From Ophioceras dolichostomum (lineage: Eukaryota; Ascomycota; Sordariomycetes; Magnaporthales; Ophioceraceae): a stretch of 64,000 bases of DNA. A program made the position numbers and the translations under genes. Shown one piece after another: positions 1 to 11,117 of this stretch; position 1 is the first letter of the stretch; each line of letters starts with the position of its first letter. The stretch is from contig PYST01000105.1 in assembly GCA_003049485.1 (NCBI GenBank), positions 46,117 through 110,116 on the forward strand, written 5' to 3'. The notes beneath the pieces were generated by a model that saw only the letters and a list, made by a program, of their open reading frames with translations, had not been told where the DNA came from and searched no databases.

Positions 1-245
1 GCGTTTGTGGCGATGATGAGCCCACAGTGACGTCTGCTGCTTCCGAGACAGGCGAGGACGCTTCGGAAGAAGCAGTGGAGGTTGACCCAGCCGGCGAGCC
101 GACCCTCATGAGAGACTGCCGGTTCCACGTTGGCGGCGTGGGGAAGTCAAACTGTTCTGAGAATAGAATGGTACGGGTATACCGTCGCTCCATGGTGGGC
201 GACTCCTTGGTAGGAGGAGAAATGCTGTGTAAGGTAGGTCGATAG
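1..245 (+). CDS. possible 3' end of a gene cut off by the window edge
   Basis: The third forward frame is open from the window edge to a TAG at 243-245. Its first 45 or so codons read as an acidic, Ser/Thr/Glu-rich tail (for example SETGEDASEEAVEVDPAGEP), which looks like a fungal C-terminus. The remaining part (RMVRVYRRSMVGDSLVGG) is less convincing, and the true stop or an intron could lie earlier. No domain is recognisable and no start is in the window. It could also be a chance open frame. Low confidence. Confidence 0.3.
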   Translation, partial: VCGDDEPTVTSAASETGEDASEEAVEVDPAGEPTLMRDCRFHVGGVGKSNCSENRMVRVYRRSMVGDSLVGGEMLCKVGR

Positions 246-1291
246 TACTAGGTATGCGTGGTAGCACTGAAGAGATTACCAAAAGGAGAATACAACAAAG
301 CAGGCAATGGCAAACCTTTCGACAGATGCAGGTAATCGGATGGAAGATGTGCGAAGGGACTGAACGGAATGGCACTGCATCGTAGGAAGGGCAACATGGG
401 ACGATCTGCCATCATCTTATATCCCTCGGCCTCTTGAAGAATCCGGCGAGGCAACGCAGGGTTCTCTCCTCTAGAGCCCATGCCCTGGCCAACGGCAAGC
501 AGGACCGGGTTGATGCAGAAATCTCCGACCGTTCTCCCTGACCCCTTCGTACATCTCTTGTTCGGACTCCCGATCCCATTCCTCCTGCTCCTCCCTCCTG
601 CCACTATGCAAAAAAAAAGAGAATGGGCACGAGCGCCGGCAGCCGGAAAGTTGGGCAGTACGAACGGGCGAGCGATGGATGGATGGAGGGGTGGGAGGGG
701 GAGCAGAGCACAGAGGCACAGAGCACACAAGCACACCGCTCGCTCCTGGAACCCTGCCTCCTGCCTTCACTCCCTCCCTCCCTGCATCGCATCTTTTCAG
801 TCTGCCGTGCACGACCCCCTTTCCTGCGCGAACCTGCCCGGGCTGGCACTCTTCGAAGCAGTGCCGAATCTGGTCGAGAGGGGCATTTTGGCACCCTGTA
901 ATGGACGATAATGGAACGCTGCAAGCACTATAACAGGTGAAGAGGAGAAAATCGCGGGATCGACCTCCAAACGAGGAGGGGACCCTGGCCTGGCTGCTTG
1001 GCGATGGGGTGTGAGCGATCGGGCTTCTGAGACGAAGTTGGGATGAACGAAACATGCGCCCAATAGAAAGTCGCCATTCCGACCAGGGGCTTCTGTGTCA
1101 TGATGGGCTTCCATGGTTGTATTTCCGGTTTCGGCCTTTCTCGTGTGTGCTAGATGTGTGTGCTTGATGGTAAGTCACCTTGCTACCACTTGACCACTAA
1201 CTGGCTCAAAACAAAGCGAACAGACGAGAAAGCAAAGAGAGAAAAACTCAAAAGAAAGAAAAGTGTGCCTCTTGGACCTTCTCTCATGAGG

Positions 1292-1517
1292 TCAGAGTTC
1301 TGACAGTTGAGGTCGGTGCCGCACACCCGCAGCGAGTTTCTCTAGTTCGTTGGCGATCGCAGCGTTCGCAGGAGTGACGCTACTGCAGGTGCGGGACAAT
1401 CGTTGAACGCCCGGATCCGTGCGCGCATGCATCTTTGTGGGATGGAGGGGTCGGGGTTTAGGAAGACCGTGAGAATTGCTTCGGCGGGACTTTCTTTTGA
1501 GACTTTTTCCTCTACGA
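1292..1517 (-). pseudogene. possible last exon or relic of an unknown gene
   Basis: Read on the minus strand, one frame is open for about 75 codons and ends in TGA at 1292-1294. Its end reads like a helical protein C-terminus (TPANAAIANELEKLAAGVRH). A second minus-strand frame is open over the same bases and begins with ATG at 1551. No start, splice site or family could be settled, so this may be a gene relic, a terminal exon or chance. Nothing flanking it helps. Confidence 0.2.
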
Positions 1518-2664
1518 CATCAATGGGTTGATAAATGCCCTCGGCTACCATCCAACAAGCGAGAGCGGGGTGGCTTGCTCACGGGCGTTATCCCGTGACG
1601 ACGAACGGAACAGAATGCACCTGCAAACCCCGCCTTCTATCGTCCGCCACGTTGCCTCGATATCAACAGTGTCCAGTCCGTTTCCGTCTCTCGGCGCGGA
1701 ATTGTGGATATGCGCAGCCGCCGACTCCCGCGCGGGGACTGGAGGGCGTTAGCTTCGGAGACGGGGCAACTCATGAAGGAGATCGAGATGGGGCGACATA
1801 GGTGATATGGGCGTAGCCGACATCCAAGGCTCGACCTGTCTGATATCCGATCCTTCCTCGTATCAAGCCAACAAAAAGGGCCGAAAAAATGATTTGATAT
1901 TTTGAGATTCGGGTGCGATGGTGCCGCAGCTAGAAGATCAAAGAATCTTTGCCCTACGAGGCTGGCGTGTCCGGCACTCTTCGGTCCTAGAAGATTTCAA
2001 ATGCTGATAGATACTGGGCCAAGTGGGCTTCCTGGCATGCTCATGTTAACTGAATCCGCCGGTCTGCTTAGGGCTGCTTAGGATTAAGCTAAGTAGCTAA
2101 CGGCCAGGACGGATCGTTACAAAACGCTACTGGCCGCTAAAGATCTCTGGGCAGGCGATCGCCAGTCCATGCATGTTTCCAAGCTACGCAATCGTATTCA
2201 CGGACCTCAGACAACTCGCGTATGTAATTCGCCTAGAGGGGCACATTCAGCCTCCTGGGGAGTCTTCCTGAGAGACAGTTCAAACCACCGGCGAAGAGGA
2301 CCAAGTCCGGAGCTCATAGAGAGACGGGGAGGTAGGACCTACATGCAGACGCGACTGCCGGGGGAAGGAATTTATCCGCCGATGGTGAGTGATCCGGCGT
2401 CACGGTGGTGTTGGGGGCAAGAATCACGGCGTATAGGCATACATATATCCGGCTTCCTGGACCTGGTCTCAATGTCGGTTATGTAAGGGGCCTGGCATAC
2501 GGTGGTGTGTGCTCCAAGTCCTCCACGTGCTTGCCTCCATGTTGAAGATGGCTAGTGCGTCAATACGACGTCCGTTCTTAGATGGATGGTGGTGGCACTC
2601 AGCCGGAGGAGAGTCCATACGCTCCCTTAGCTTTCCAGAAAGCGAAAGCTACCCTACCACCCTT

Positions 2665-3177
2665 CTAGCATGCGGGCTCACTGTCGAAACATATCGTCCA
2701 CGCGTGCGGAGGATGGAAGTAAACGAGCTGGTGTGTACAGGAAAACCAATGGGGGAGGGCGATGTTGATGAAGAAAGAGGGTTTGGTGCGCGGGCCGCTG
2801 CCGATATGGAGGGTGAAAGGCAGAGAGGTGAATATGTACCCCAGCCCCGTGTCCTCTTCGGGGTTGGCTAGCATGCATGCCGCTATTGCCCTGTGTGTGT
2901 ATTCTGGGTAGAGCTCGTCTTCGCTTGTCACAAGTCTCCAGTGCCCAAAGATGAAAGCCCAGCCTGCCCAGGTGCGGGAGAAGCGGTAGATCGTGGAAAG
3001 TCGCTCAAGTATGGGGCCCTGTCTGCTTTCCTGCGGCGGCTTTGGCCTATGCGCCCCGTCCCATACGGGTGGTAAAGGGAAGGGCTTGAGTGCGTGGCAA
3101 CCGGCCAACTCGGGCTCTTCGAAAAGACTCTCCGGCGAAGTCCACCTTCTGTCAAGGCCAACAAAGGGCGTGCCCAT
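2665..3177 (-). CDS. uncharacterised 170-codon open frame
   Basis: An uninterrupted ATG-to-stop frame of 170 codons on the minus strand. It has an aromatic-rich middle (RTWAGWAFIFGHWRLVTSED) that looks more protein-like than its surroundings. There is no signal peptide, repeat or recognisable motif. Shorter frames are open on the opposite strand, and codon bias is weaker than in the clear genes of this window. It may be a small hypothetical gene or chance. Confidence 0.2.
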   Translation of the reverse strand: MGTPFVGLDRRWTSPESLFEEPELAGCHALKPFPLPPVWDGAHRPKPPQESRQGPILERLSTIYRFSRTWAGWAFIFGHWRLVTSEDELYPEYTHRAIAACMLANPEEDTGLGYIFTSLPFTLHIGSGPRTKPSFFINIALPHWFSCTHQLVYFHPPHAWTICFDSEPAC

Positions 3178-4295
3178 ACCCCTTTCAGTGCAGCCACTGA
3201 TGATGCCAAGATAAGGGCTGGTATGTGGAAGTCATGGAGACCAGGAAAGTGCTCCAAGGTTGGCAGCAGTCACTTGACAGTCGATGGGATTAGAAAGACC
3301 ACTGGGAAACGTGAGGTAACACACAGCCTCTTTCTACTAATACTCCGTTGATACAAACAGGGGGAAAGCACGCGTAAGTCAGCTGCCAACAGTATGCAGG
3401 GCTTTGACTTCAAACAAAAGCTGATGGGTGATGCTCGAGAAAGGGCAAGTGGGAATACCCAAATCGCCATCGCGATGCTAAAAATCCACTTGGAGAGGCA
3501 TATAGTTCGGGCTGAGGAGTCACGAGATAATGTGTGACGAGGGGGGACAAGAGCATGCTTGACAGAAGGGCGTACATCTGCACGCATCGCCTCAGCTCGG
3601 AATGACTCTTTTGGCCAGAACCCTGCCAGGCCCACGACGGCGATTGGGCAATGTCCACCATCGCGAGAGACGGGACAGTGGCTGGGCTCGGAGCGTAGGA
3701 TGATGGAAGAGGCAAGCAGCCAATTGCTGGCCCACAGCGATGTAGAACCATCCAGGATCGTCTGGTTCGCGGCGGAAATGATTGTATCAGGGCGATGAAG
3801 AAGAGGCTTGTGATCGTGGTGTGACGTGTTTGAAGGCAGCTCTTATCGATAGCAGTGGGGGTTTGTTTAATCAGTACCAGCGTCTACATACAATGCTGCC
3901 GCAGCAGCTATGTCACCCATTAGCATTCACCCCTCTTACTCACGCCGAAAGTCCGGGGAAGCTCAGCTCGACCTACGACGATGACTCGACCGATACGTTA
4001 TGCTTTCGACTCTCCAGGGACACCATCTGGCTATTATATCTAGACACCAACGACTGCAACAGTCGACATTCCAATTCCTTCCTTTGTTCGTATCCCATTC
4101 TCAATCGGCCATCAATGCAATTATCACGGTAGCACCTTTTCCGAGGCAAACAACCCACCAGATCCATCGAGAATGATCCCCCGAATACACCAGTGAACTG
4201 ATCGGACTTCCCGGCCCTAACCTGACCAAACCTCCGAACCTGTACGTGAACGCGTAAACGACAGATAACGCGACTGCACCTGCCTGTCCTGCACA

Positions 4296-6452
4296 ATGGC
4301 GTCGAAAACAATAAAACAGCTCCCGCACGAGAAGCGGAAAGGCGAGGCCGCCCTCAGCGAATTCGCCGAGTACGTGGAGAGGCAGCAGTCGCTGCGGTAC
4401 CCCTCCGCTGCTGCTGGTGCGGCCGGTGCGCGATCGGCCGCGGCTGCCAACCCCACGACGAGCGCTGCGGTCGATTCCACCGGCGGTGCTAGTGCGGATG
4501 CCGACCACCACGCCGAGCTAGACGACATCCTCGACGCACTCGACCTCTCTGACGCTACCCCCCGAGTGCGTCTGCGTGAGCTCCTGCTGCCGACCGCCAC
4601 TGCGGAGGCCGAGGCCGAGGCGCACGACAAGCTCGCGGCGCTGCTGGCCGAGAGGATAGCGGCCGACCATGGTGAGTTCGTGTTCGAGATCGGGTACGAG
4701 GACAACGGCGATAGCATGCGGCTCTCGCGAGACGAGTGGGACGTCGCCCTCCGCAGGCTGACGGCCGCGGCCAAGGCCGTCCAGTCCGAGTGCCAGCTGC
4801 TGCTGACCAAAGGTGTGGGCGGGCCGCTTGAGGCCGAGTCGAGCAACGGGAAGGAGAAGGAGTGCTCCGGCAAAGTGCTCGTCCGACAGGCGCCCGCCAC
4901 GGTCGAGAACGTCATCGAGACGCGGATCGCCGTGGTCGGCAACGTCGACGCAGGCAAAAGCTCCATGCTGGGCGTCCTCGTCAAGGGCGATCTCGACGAC
5001 GGCAGGGGCAAGGCCCGTGTGAACCTGTTCCGCCACAAGCACGAGATCGAGACCGGGCGCACCAGCTCCGTCGGCATGGAGATCATGGGCTTCGACACCG
5101 CCGGAAACGTGATAACGTCCGACACCGGCCGCAAGCTCTCCTGGGAGGAGATCGGCAAGCGCAGCGCGAAAGTCATCACGTTCACCGACCTGGCGGGCCA
5201 CGAGCGCTACCTGCGCACCACCGTGTTCGGCCTCCTGTCCAGCAGCCCGAACTACTGCCTCCTCATGGTGGCGGCCAACAACGGGCTGATCGGCATGAGT
5301 AAAGAACACCTGGGCATCGCCCTGGCGCTCAACGTGCCCGTCCTCGTGGTCGTGACCAAGATCGACATCTGCCCGCCTAACATCCTGGAGCAGACCATTA
5401 CGCAGATCACCCGGATCCTCAAGTCGCCCGGCGCCCGCAAGGTTCCCGTGTTCATCAAGAACCGCGAGCAGTGCATCAACACGGCCACGCAGCTCGTCAG
5501 CCAGCGCATCTGCCCCATCTTCCAGGTCTCCAACGTGACGGGCGAGAACCTGGACTTGGTCCGGACGTTCCTGAACATCCTGCCGCACTACGGCCGGTAC
5601 GACTCCGAGGCCCGCTTCGAGTTCCACGTCAACGACACCTTCTCCGTGCCCTTCGTGGGCACCGTCGTCAGCGGCATCGTCAAGTCGGGAGTCGTGCACG
5701 CGGGGGACAGCGTCCTCATCGGCCCGGACTCGCTGGGCAATTTCACGCAGACCAGCGTCCGGTCGATCGAGAGGAAACGCATAGGCGTGCCCGCGGCGTC
5801 GGCGGGCCAGTCTGCATCTTTTGCCCTTAAAAAAGTGAAGCGGAAAGAGGTCCGGAAGGGCATGGTTGTCCTGCCCAAAATCGAGGGCGAGGCTCCGCCT
5901 AAGGTGTATCGCGAGTTCGTCGCTGAAGGTTAGTTATTTGCCCAACTCTTCCTCCTCCTCGTCACCATCATAATCCCTGTACCTACCGTAGGTAAGTAGA
6001 CATCATAAGCTAACAAACACCCTCACTCTCTAGTCCTGATCCTCTCGCACGCCACCACAATAAAGACTAAGTATCAGGCGATGCTGCACGTCGGGCCCGT
6101 CTCTCAGACCTGCGCCATCATCGACGTCGACCGGCCCTTCATTCGCACGGGCGACCGAGCCCTGGTCGCGTTTCGCTTCGTCCAGCGGCCCGAGTACCTC
6201 GCGCCCGGCGACCGGCTGCTCTTCCGCGAGGGCCGCACCAAAGGCCTCGGCATCGTGAAGAGCGTCGGCTACGACCCCAGCGTGCCGCTGCGGCAGCGCG
6301 GGGAGGGTTCGTCCGCCGGCGGCGGCACCGCCGTTGACGAGGTCGGAGCCGGTTCTTCTGCTGCTTCGGTGGCCGGTTCCGGCGCATCTGCGTCGACTGC
6401 TGCGCAGGATGTCGCTTCGACTAGTGGTGGAGGGGTACAGGTTGGTGCTTAG
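4296..6452 (+). CDS. GTPBP1/GTPBP2-type translational GTPase
   Basis: Exons 4296-5928 and 6034-6452, 683 aa. The intron (105 bp) has donor GTTAGT, branch CTAAC near 6010 and acceptor TAG. Splicing joins VYREFVAE to VLILSHATT, the junction expected from the animal GTPBP1 family, whereas read-through meets an immediate stop. The G domain shows GNVDAGKS (G1, residues 215-222), DLAGHE (G3, from 298) and TKID (G4, 354-357). EF-Tu-like barrel domains follow, with FREGRTK near the end. The first 50 or so residues are Ala-rich and the last 50 are Gly/Ser/Ala-rich and probably disordered. Family members are cytoplasmic EF-1A-like GTPases linked to ribosome rescue and mRNA turnover. Family assignment is firm; the fungal role is inferred. 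Confidence 0.93.
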
Positions 6453-7749
6453 GAGTTCGGAGTTTTGTGTCGGCGTACTTGATTTTCTTGATGCCTCTTT
6501 TTGGCCTTTTTTATCGGAGTAGGTTTGTTTCTGTTCTCGTCGGGCTCTGCTTCCACTGTGTGGCCTTGGCAGGTTTGCTTGTCCTGATTCGCCTCGTCTA
6601 TCTTCCTTTGCATATATGTGTTTAATGATTACATGAATTCTTTTTCCTTTCTGCTACTATCTATCGCCATCGTAACGTCTTTTCGGCTAGTAGGAAGTCG
6701 AAGTGCGCTTAGATTTTTGTAACAGGGAGGGTATGTCAGGTATGGTATATAAGGCCCCCCCTCTGAGGGTTTTGTCTCACGTCTCATACCAGGCGCTCAA
6801 CCTACTAGCGTCCGAATGTGAAAAAGATAGATATTTTGTATCTCTGTGATTTGCCTCCAATCACGAAACAACACCTCAATGTGATATCGCAGTTTCTAGC
6901 CTCTGGCAAAAGCGAATATCATATCCCAATCCTTCACAACAAAGCCAGCTTCCTTTTCCAGTTCCTAAAAAAAAAGAAATTCACTGATGCGAGCTCTAGT
7001 TAGTTGGCTAAGCAGTCGGTCATTCACTAGGGCGGCGTCTCCCCCCTGTCGTCCGTTCGACTTCCTAGCCAGCGAGCTTTTTAGCATGTATCTTTTTGGC
7101 AGGATTGGTGCTATTCGATAGTAGATCGGTCATGTGTTCGGCCACCACGCCGCTCAATGGGTCACTGAAAGGAAAGGAGGTGTTTGGCTTGCTTTCCCAT
7201 AACGTCAGCCAATTATGTTGGTCCGGATACCTCATAAGCTGTTGTTGCAGAGCACGAAGCTACTGCGACATGTGCGTATTAGGCCCCGTGCACCGATCTA
7301 CCTCTGGAACGAACCCCTTGACCCCCTTATTTCTATCCGTCCATCATCCACTTTGAACTCCGGCCGACCGACACCTCGCTTCCATCAATATCGCTTCCAT
7401 GACCAGTAGTAGAACAATGGAGTATTTACCTCCTTCTATAAACCAGTTTTCATCCGTGACTTCACCCGCCTGCTTACGAGAAAAGCCGCTGACGTTTGGT
7501 ATGCCAAAAAGAAGAAGAGGGAAAGAGAAAAGAAATGGGCGCGCAGAGAGGGGCTCCCAAAAGAGGACTCCCAAAAGAAGGGGGGATTAAGAGGAGATAA
7601 ATAGGAGAAGAGGAAAAGAAGCAAGAAGAGAAGGAGGACTAGAGCCTTTCCCATGTGCTAGAGCCGGCTTTAAGTAGGACGGAGTAAGAAGGAAGAAGGA
7701 ACATCACTTCTTCGTCGAGGTGGCCCTCTCTTCTTCGGGGTGACCTTCC
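6453..7749. other. convergent intergenic region
   Basis: Lies between the 3' ends of the GTPase (+) and chromodomain (-) genes. The left part is T-rich, as expected for a 3' UTR and polyadenylation zone. Polypurine tracts (GAAGAAGAGG type) fill about 7500-7650. No gene or RNA was recognised. Confidence 0.6.
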
Positions 7750-9210
7750 TCATCGCCGTGCCCTTTTCGCAACGGCCTTCTTCTTCTCGGCCGGGCCAGC
7801 CTTCTTCTGAGCCGGAGCTGGAATCGGAGCCGGAATCGGAGCAGGAGTCGCAGCGGGAGCGGGAGCCTCTACCGCAGCGGGAGCCTCCGCCGGAGCGAAA
7901 CCGTTGGCTGCCACGTCGATCTCGCTGACGCCGGACCTGGCGCTGACCGCGTCCCAGTACGCCTCGACCTCGAGTCGGGCGATGTCGTAGACCTTCTCTC
8001 CGCTTTCCCAGGTGGTCATCTCCTTCTCGGTCGAGTATCCCTCCCACTGCACGAGGTAGTTGAACTTCTCAGTCTCGGCCCGCTCTCCCCCCTCGTGAGC
8101 TTGAGCAGTGGGGTTGTTGTTGTCGCGCCTTCTCTCGAACTTCTTCTTCTTCTTCTTAGGGGCCGAGAACGGCGGTGGACGATGGTCCAGGATGGAGAAC
8201 ACGCGGTTGTAGCCTTTATCGACCGCCATGCGTCCGCCGGGGAGGCTCGCCCAGTACGCGTACACGGTGTAGGGGGCCTGGGCCTGGATGACGCGCTCCG
8301 GCTCCCAGGTCGGGCCGGCGGCGGCCCAGACGACCCTGAGGTCGAAGGCGTGCTCGATGTCGTGGGAGGATGGGCGGTGGCCGTCGATGCGGAGGATGCT
8401 GAAGTGCCTGTCGGAGAGCTCGTAGCCGACGATCACGCGGCAGGCGTCGTTCTCTCGGTTCGTGATGACTGCGGCCGGGGAGTCGCTGTCGGCGCTGCCT
8501 TCACGCTCCTGGACCGTCTCCTCCTCCTCTTGGTCTTGGTCTTGAATAGGGCGGGCAGAGCTCTTGTCTTGCTGGGCAGGGGTCCCATCGTCCTCGTCAT
8601 CCTCCTCTCCCTGGCCACCCTCGCGGGCGACAGCGTCTTGGCCGGCGCTGGGATTGGCTGGAGATGACAGCTCTGGGCTCTGGGCTCGGTAGCTGCTCGG
8701 AATGGCAGCATCACCATCGTCGTCATCGTCGGTCAGCTGAGAGGCGGCATCATCCTCCTGCTGCGACACAGCTGGTCGGAAGGCCTGCACGGTTGGCGAG
8801 TTCTCGGCCGAGTCAGGGACCTCGGTCCCTGTAATGATACAGAGAGAGCCAACAGTTAGTGACGGTTCTCACACATAGGGAGGTGCCTAGGTAGAGAGGG
8901 AGACGGCCATGCCTCCGTTTGACTTACTGTTCGCAGCCCGGCGCCTCTGTGAATGACTGGGCAGCAGGGGGGGCGGCGTCAACGACTCTCGCTGGGGGCG
9001 GGAGCCAAGTCTTTGCCTCTTGAGGAGAGGGCTTCGGACGAGGTCTACTTTGTCCGTCTCCGCCTCCGCCGGTCTCTTCGGCGGCGGTGAACCGAGACTT
9101 ACCAGGCCGCTAGAGAGGCGGCGGAGAAGGCCGCGTCCAAACAGGCTCATACCGCCGGCCGTTTGGGAGAGGTCAGATGAAGGACTGCGGGGCCGCTGTG
9201 CTCTAGACAT
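7750..9210 (-). CDS. chromatin-type protein with two chromodomain-like modules
   Basis: Exons 8928-9210 and 7750-8828 (minus strand), 453 aa. The 99-bp intron runs GTAAGT to CAG. The chosen start is the ATG at 9210; the frame extends upstream only through a non-ATG codon. The N-terminus is Arg/Ser/Pro-rich, followed by a very acidic stretch (about 115-210). Module 1 (about 224-290) has the chromodomain pattern with GPTWEPERV and a following AYW helix. Module 2 (about 301-389) opens with YNRVFSILDHR and resumes at FNYLVQWEGYS, split by about 40 residues containing a Lys run. An Ala/Pro-rich basic tail ends in KKKAVAKRARR, a probable nuclear signal. Chromodomains bind methylated histone tails; the target here is unknown. 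Confidence 0.8.
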
Positions 9211-10068
9211 GTTGAACAAACCAGGCGGAAATGCGAATACGGTTAGAAATTGGTCGTAAAAGTCGGGCAAAACACTGAGGATAGGAAGTTCACGGCGCTT
9301 TGTCTGAGAGAGGGGAAGAGAGAGAAAAAAAAAAAGTCTGGGGCAAGGCTATAAATGGAGAGGGCAAACGGGGGCGTTTGCTTTCAGATGCTATTGAGAG
9401 CTCACTTACAATACTACACTCTGTTATTTGCTTCCAGATTCTATTAGGAGCTCACGTACAATAGCACCATCAATCTAAAGCTCCATTAGAAGGCTAGCTG
9501 TATTGAGGGCCTGTAGAAATACAGTAAGTAATGCAATAGACGCGACCACTTATGAAGTATCAAGTATCAAACTAACGGACCGTAGATAATTCGGACGACT
9601 AGACGACTATTGGGATTCTAAAAAGATCGGAAGCCTCTTTTGGACCGAAGGAGTCCCTGCAAACGAAAACGAGAGGATGTGTTTGGGTATAAGATTGATT
9701 GCCTTGCTGTCTCGCGTTGTCGCGTTTGTCCGCTAGACTGGGACTGGACAGGGGTTTAAGTGCGGGTAGGGGATCCTTTGTTAGGGGGCACGTGATGCTG
9801 AACCAACGCCTTCTTCTCGCATTCCCTTCTATCTCGCAGATTTACGGCCCTTGTGTCCGCTTGGTTCCCGTGGCAAACGAACGCACTTGTGTTACCTCAA
9901 GCATTTCTTTCCCTCTAGGTATCCTCTCTCGCGGAATTCTCGTTGGCGTGGTCCGATGTTAGTTTAGGTTTGGTGAGTGCATGGGAACCGGAGCGGAGGG
10001 CGGGGTAGGTGGGGCAGCTAGTCTTATAATGCTTGTGAGTGCCCTCGACCAACACCTCCCATTCGATG
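9211..10068. other. intergenic region before the tRNA gene
   Basis: Contains an imperfect direct repeat (listed separately) and otherwise moderately AT-rich DNA with no recognisable gene. The 5' leader of the chromodomain gene lies at its left side; no promoter element could be assigned. Confidence 0.55.
9377..9463. repeat. two-copy imperfect direct repeat, about 37 bp each
   Basis: Copy 1 at 9377-9413 and copy 2 at 9427-9463, about 50 bp apart start to start. They share GCTT-CAGAT-CTATT and GAGCTCAC-TACAATA with a handful of mismatches. The spacer is 13 bp. They lie upstream of the chromodomain gene start (9210, minus strand). They could be a decayed local duplication or regulatory sites. 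Confidence 0.6.
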
Positions 10069-10155
10069 GGCTTCGTGGTCTAGTGGTACGATTCCTGTTT
10101 TGGGAACATTTCTCAAAATTACAGGAGGTCCCGGGTTCGAGCCCCGGCGAAGCCC
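10069..10155 (+). tRNA. tRNA-Pro (anticodon UGG) with intron
   Basis: The acceptor stem GGCTTCG (10069-10075) pairs with CGAAGCC (10148-10154), and the discriminator is C at 10155. The D region is TGGTCTAGTGG (A box, 10076-10086). The anticodon stem CCTGT (10094-10098) pairs with ACAGG (10121-10125). The anticodon TGG is at 10101-10103. A 15-base intron (10105-10119) lies one base 3' of the anticodon, the canonical position. T-arm CCGGG-TTCGAGC-CCCGG contains the B box. The mature length is 72 nt. A T-run follows. A fungal tRNA-Pro(UGG) with an intron is normal. Transcription is by Pol III from the internal boxes. Confidence 0.95.
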
Positions 10156-10158
10156 CTC

Positions 10159-10165
10159 TTTTTTT
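10159..10165 (+). terminator. Pol III terminator of the tRNA-Pro gene
   Basis: A run of seven T begins four bases after the discriminator base, the usual RNA polymerase III stop signal. Confidence 0.85.
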
Positions 10166-11117
10166 GCTGATTTTTCTGTGTTTTTGGTAACCTACCCCCT
10201 TTCTCTCATTTTCTTCCTCTCGAATCAAACGAAACGGCCGCTCCTCTTCCTTCTATTATACCGAATTCTCCTCCGATAGCAGACTTTGTGCCGATAAGAT
10301 TTGGCTTATCAGCCTTCAGCGGCTTGGAGTATGTTCAAACAGACGCCAATCCGGACAGTTAGGCAGGCAATCATCATCGGCGCTGGCCTCCCGTTTGCCT
10401 GCCATTTCTTTCTTTTTCTTTCTTGCAGCCATCATTGAGACTTGTCAAGGAAGGCACCCGGAACAAAGGCGGCCTTCGTCTCGCGGGCTCGATGCAGTAC
10501 CTTCATCATATTTCCGGTGCCTTCTGCCTGATACGGCCAGTTCGGTCGTCAGATCTGGGCAGGCTTCTACATGGGAAGTCGTGTATCGGATGAACCCCCG
10601 ATGGACACCCAGCGGAAGCTGCTATATGTACCGGGTCTCCCTTGATAGGTTGCCCTCAGTGTTGATCCGAGCCACCCATATGCGCAATCCGGGGGCGCCG
10701 AACCGTGGGGTTTCTGGCAGCGTCAGTGCAAACCATCCCATCTCATCAGACGGGGCCGCCCCTACAAGCAGTAGATGTTCCATCTTTGATCTCCTCCTCT
10801 TAGAGCATCGGAGGCACAGTTCAAACTCGGGGCGGCACCGGAAGTTATGCCGAAACCTTGCGCCCGCCGTATTGAATCCGGTTGGCCGCTGGAAATCTGC
10901 GAGGTGTTGCTATATAAATAATACTCGCCTACGAGAAAGAAGAGCGGAGGCAGATATTCTCTTCCGTCCTCACAGACTGTCTGCCCTCTGATATCGTTAT
11001 GTGATCCAAACCCGCAGTGAAATCTCGTAGCTTTCCATACCTCTAGGTACTAAAAATACCGACCTCCATATAGACACGCCATAGTATTGCCCAAGAAGGC
11101 ACATCCTATTTTCCACC
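10166..11117. other. intergenic region
   Basis: Separates the tRNA from the methyltransferase gene and should contain the latter's promoter. A long frame beginning near 10395 has no ATG start and poor composition. No feature was recognised. Confidence 0.6.

Larger units (their letters stand above)
246..4295. other. long gap without a secure gene
   Basis: About 4 kb without a recognisable gene. Stop codons are frequent in all frames, and open stretches overlap on both strands. It holds two weak coding-like tracts on the minus strand, listed separately (1292-1517 and 2665-3177). Purine-rich simple sequence occurs around 1210-1260, and a C/T-rich block around 755-790. The last 100-200 bases before 4296 should carry the promoter and 5' leader of the GTPase gene, but no specific site could be assigned. 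Confidence 0.6.

Noticed and set aside
4518..5699. Minus-strand frame of 393 codons under the GTPase gene
   Set aside because: Shadow; the plus strand carries all GTPase motifs.
10395..10991. 198-codon plus-strand frame
   Set aside because: No ATG start and no splice or domain support; it lies between the tRNA and the methyltransferase promoter.
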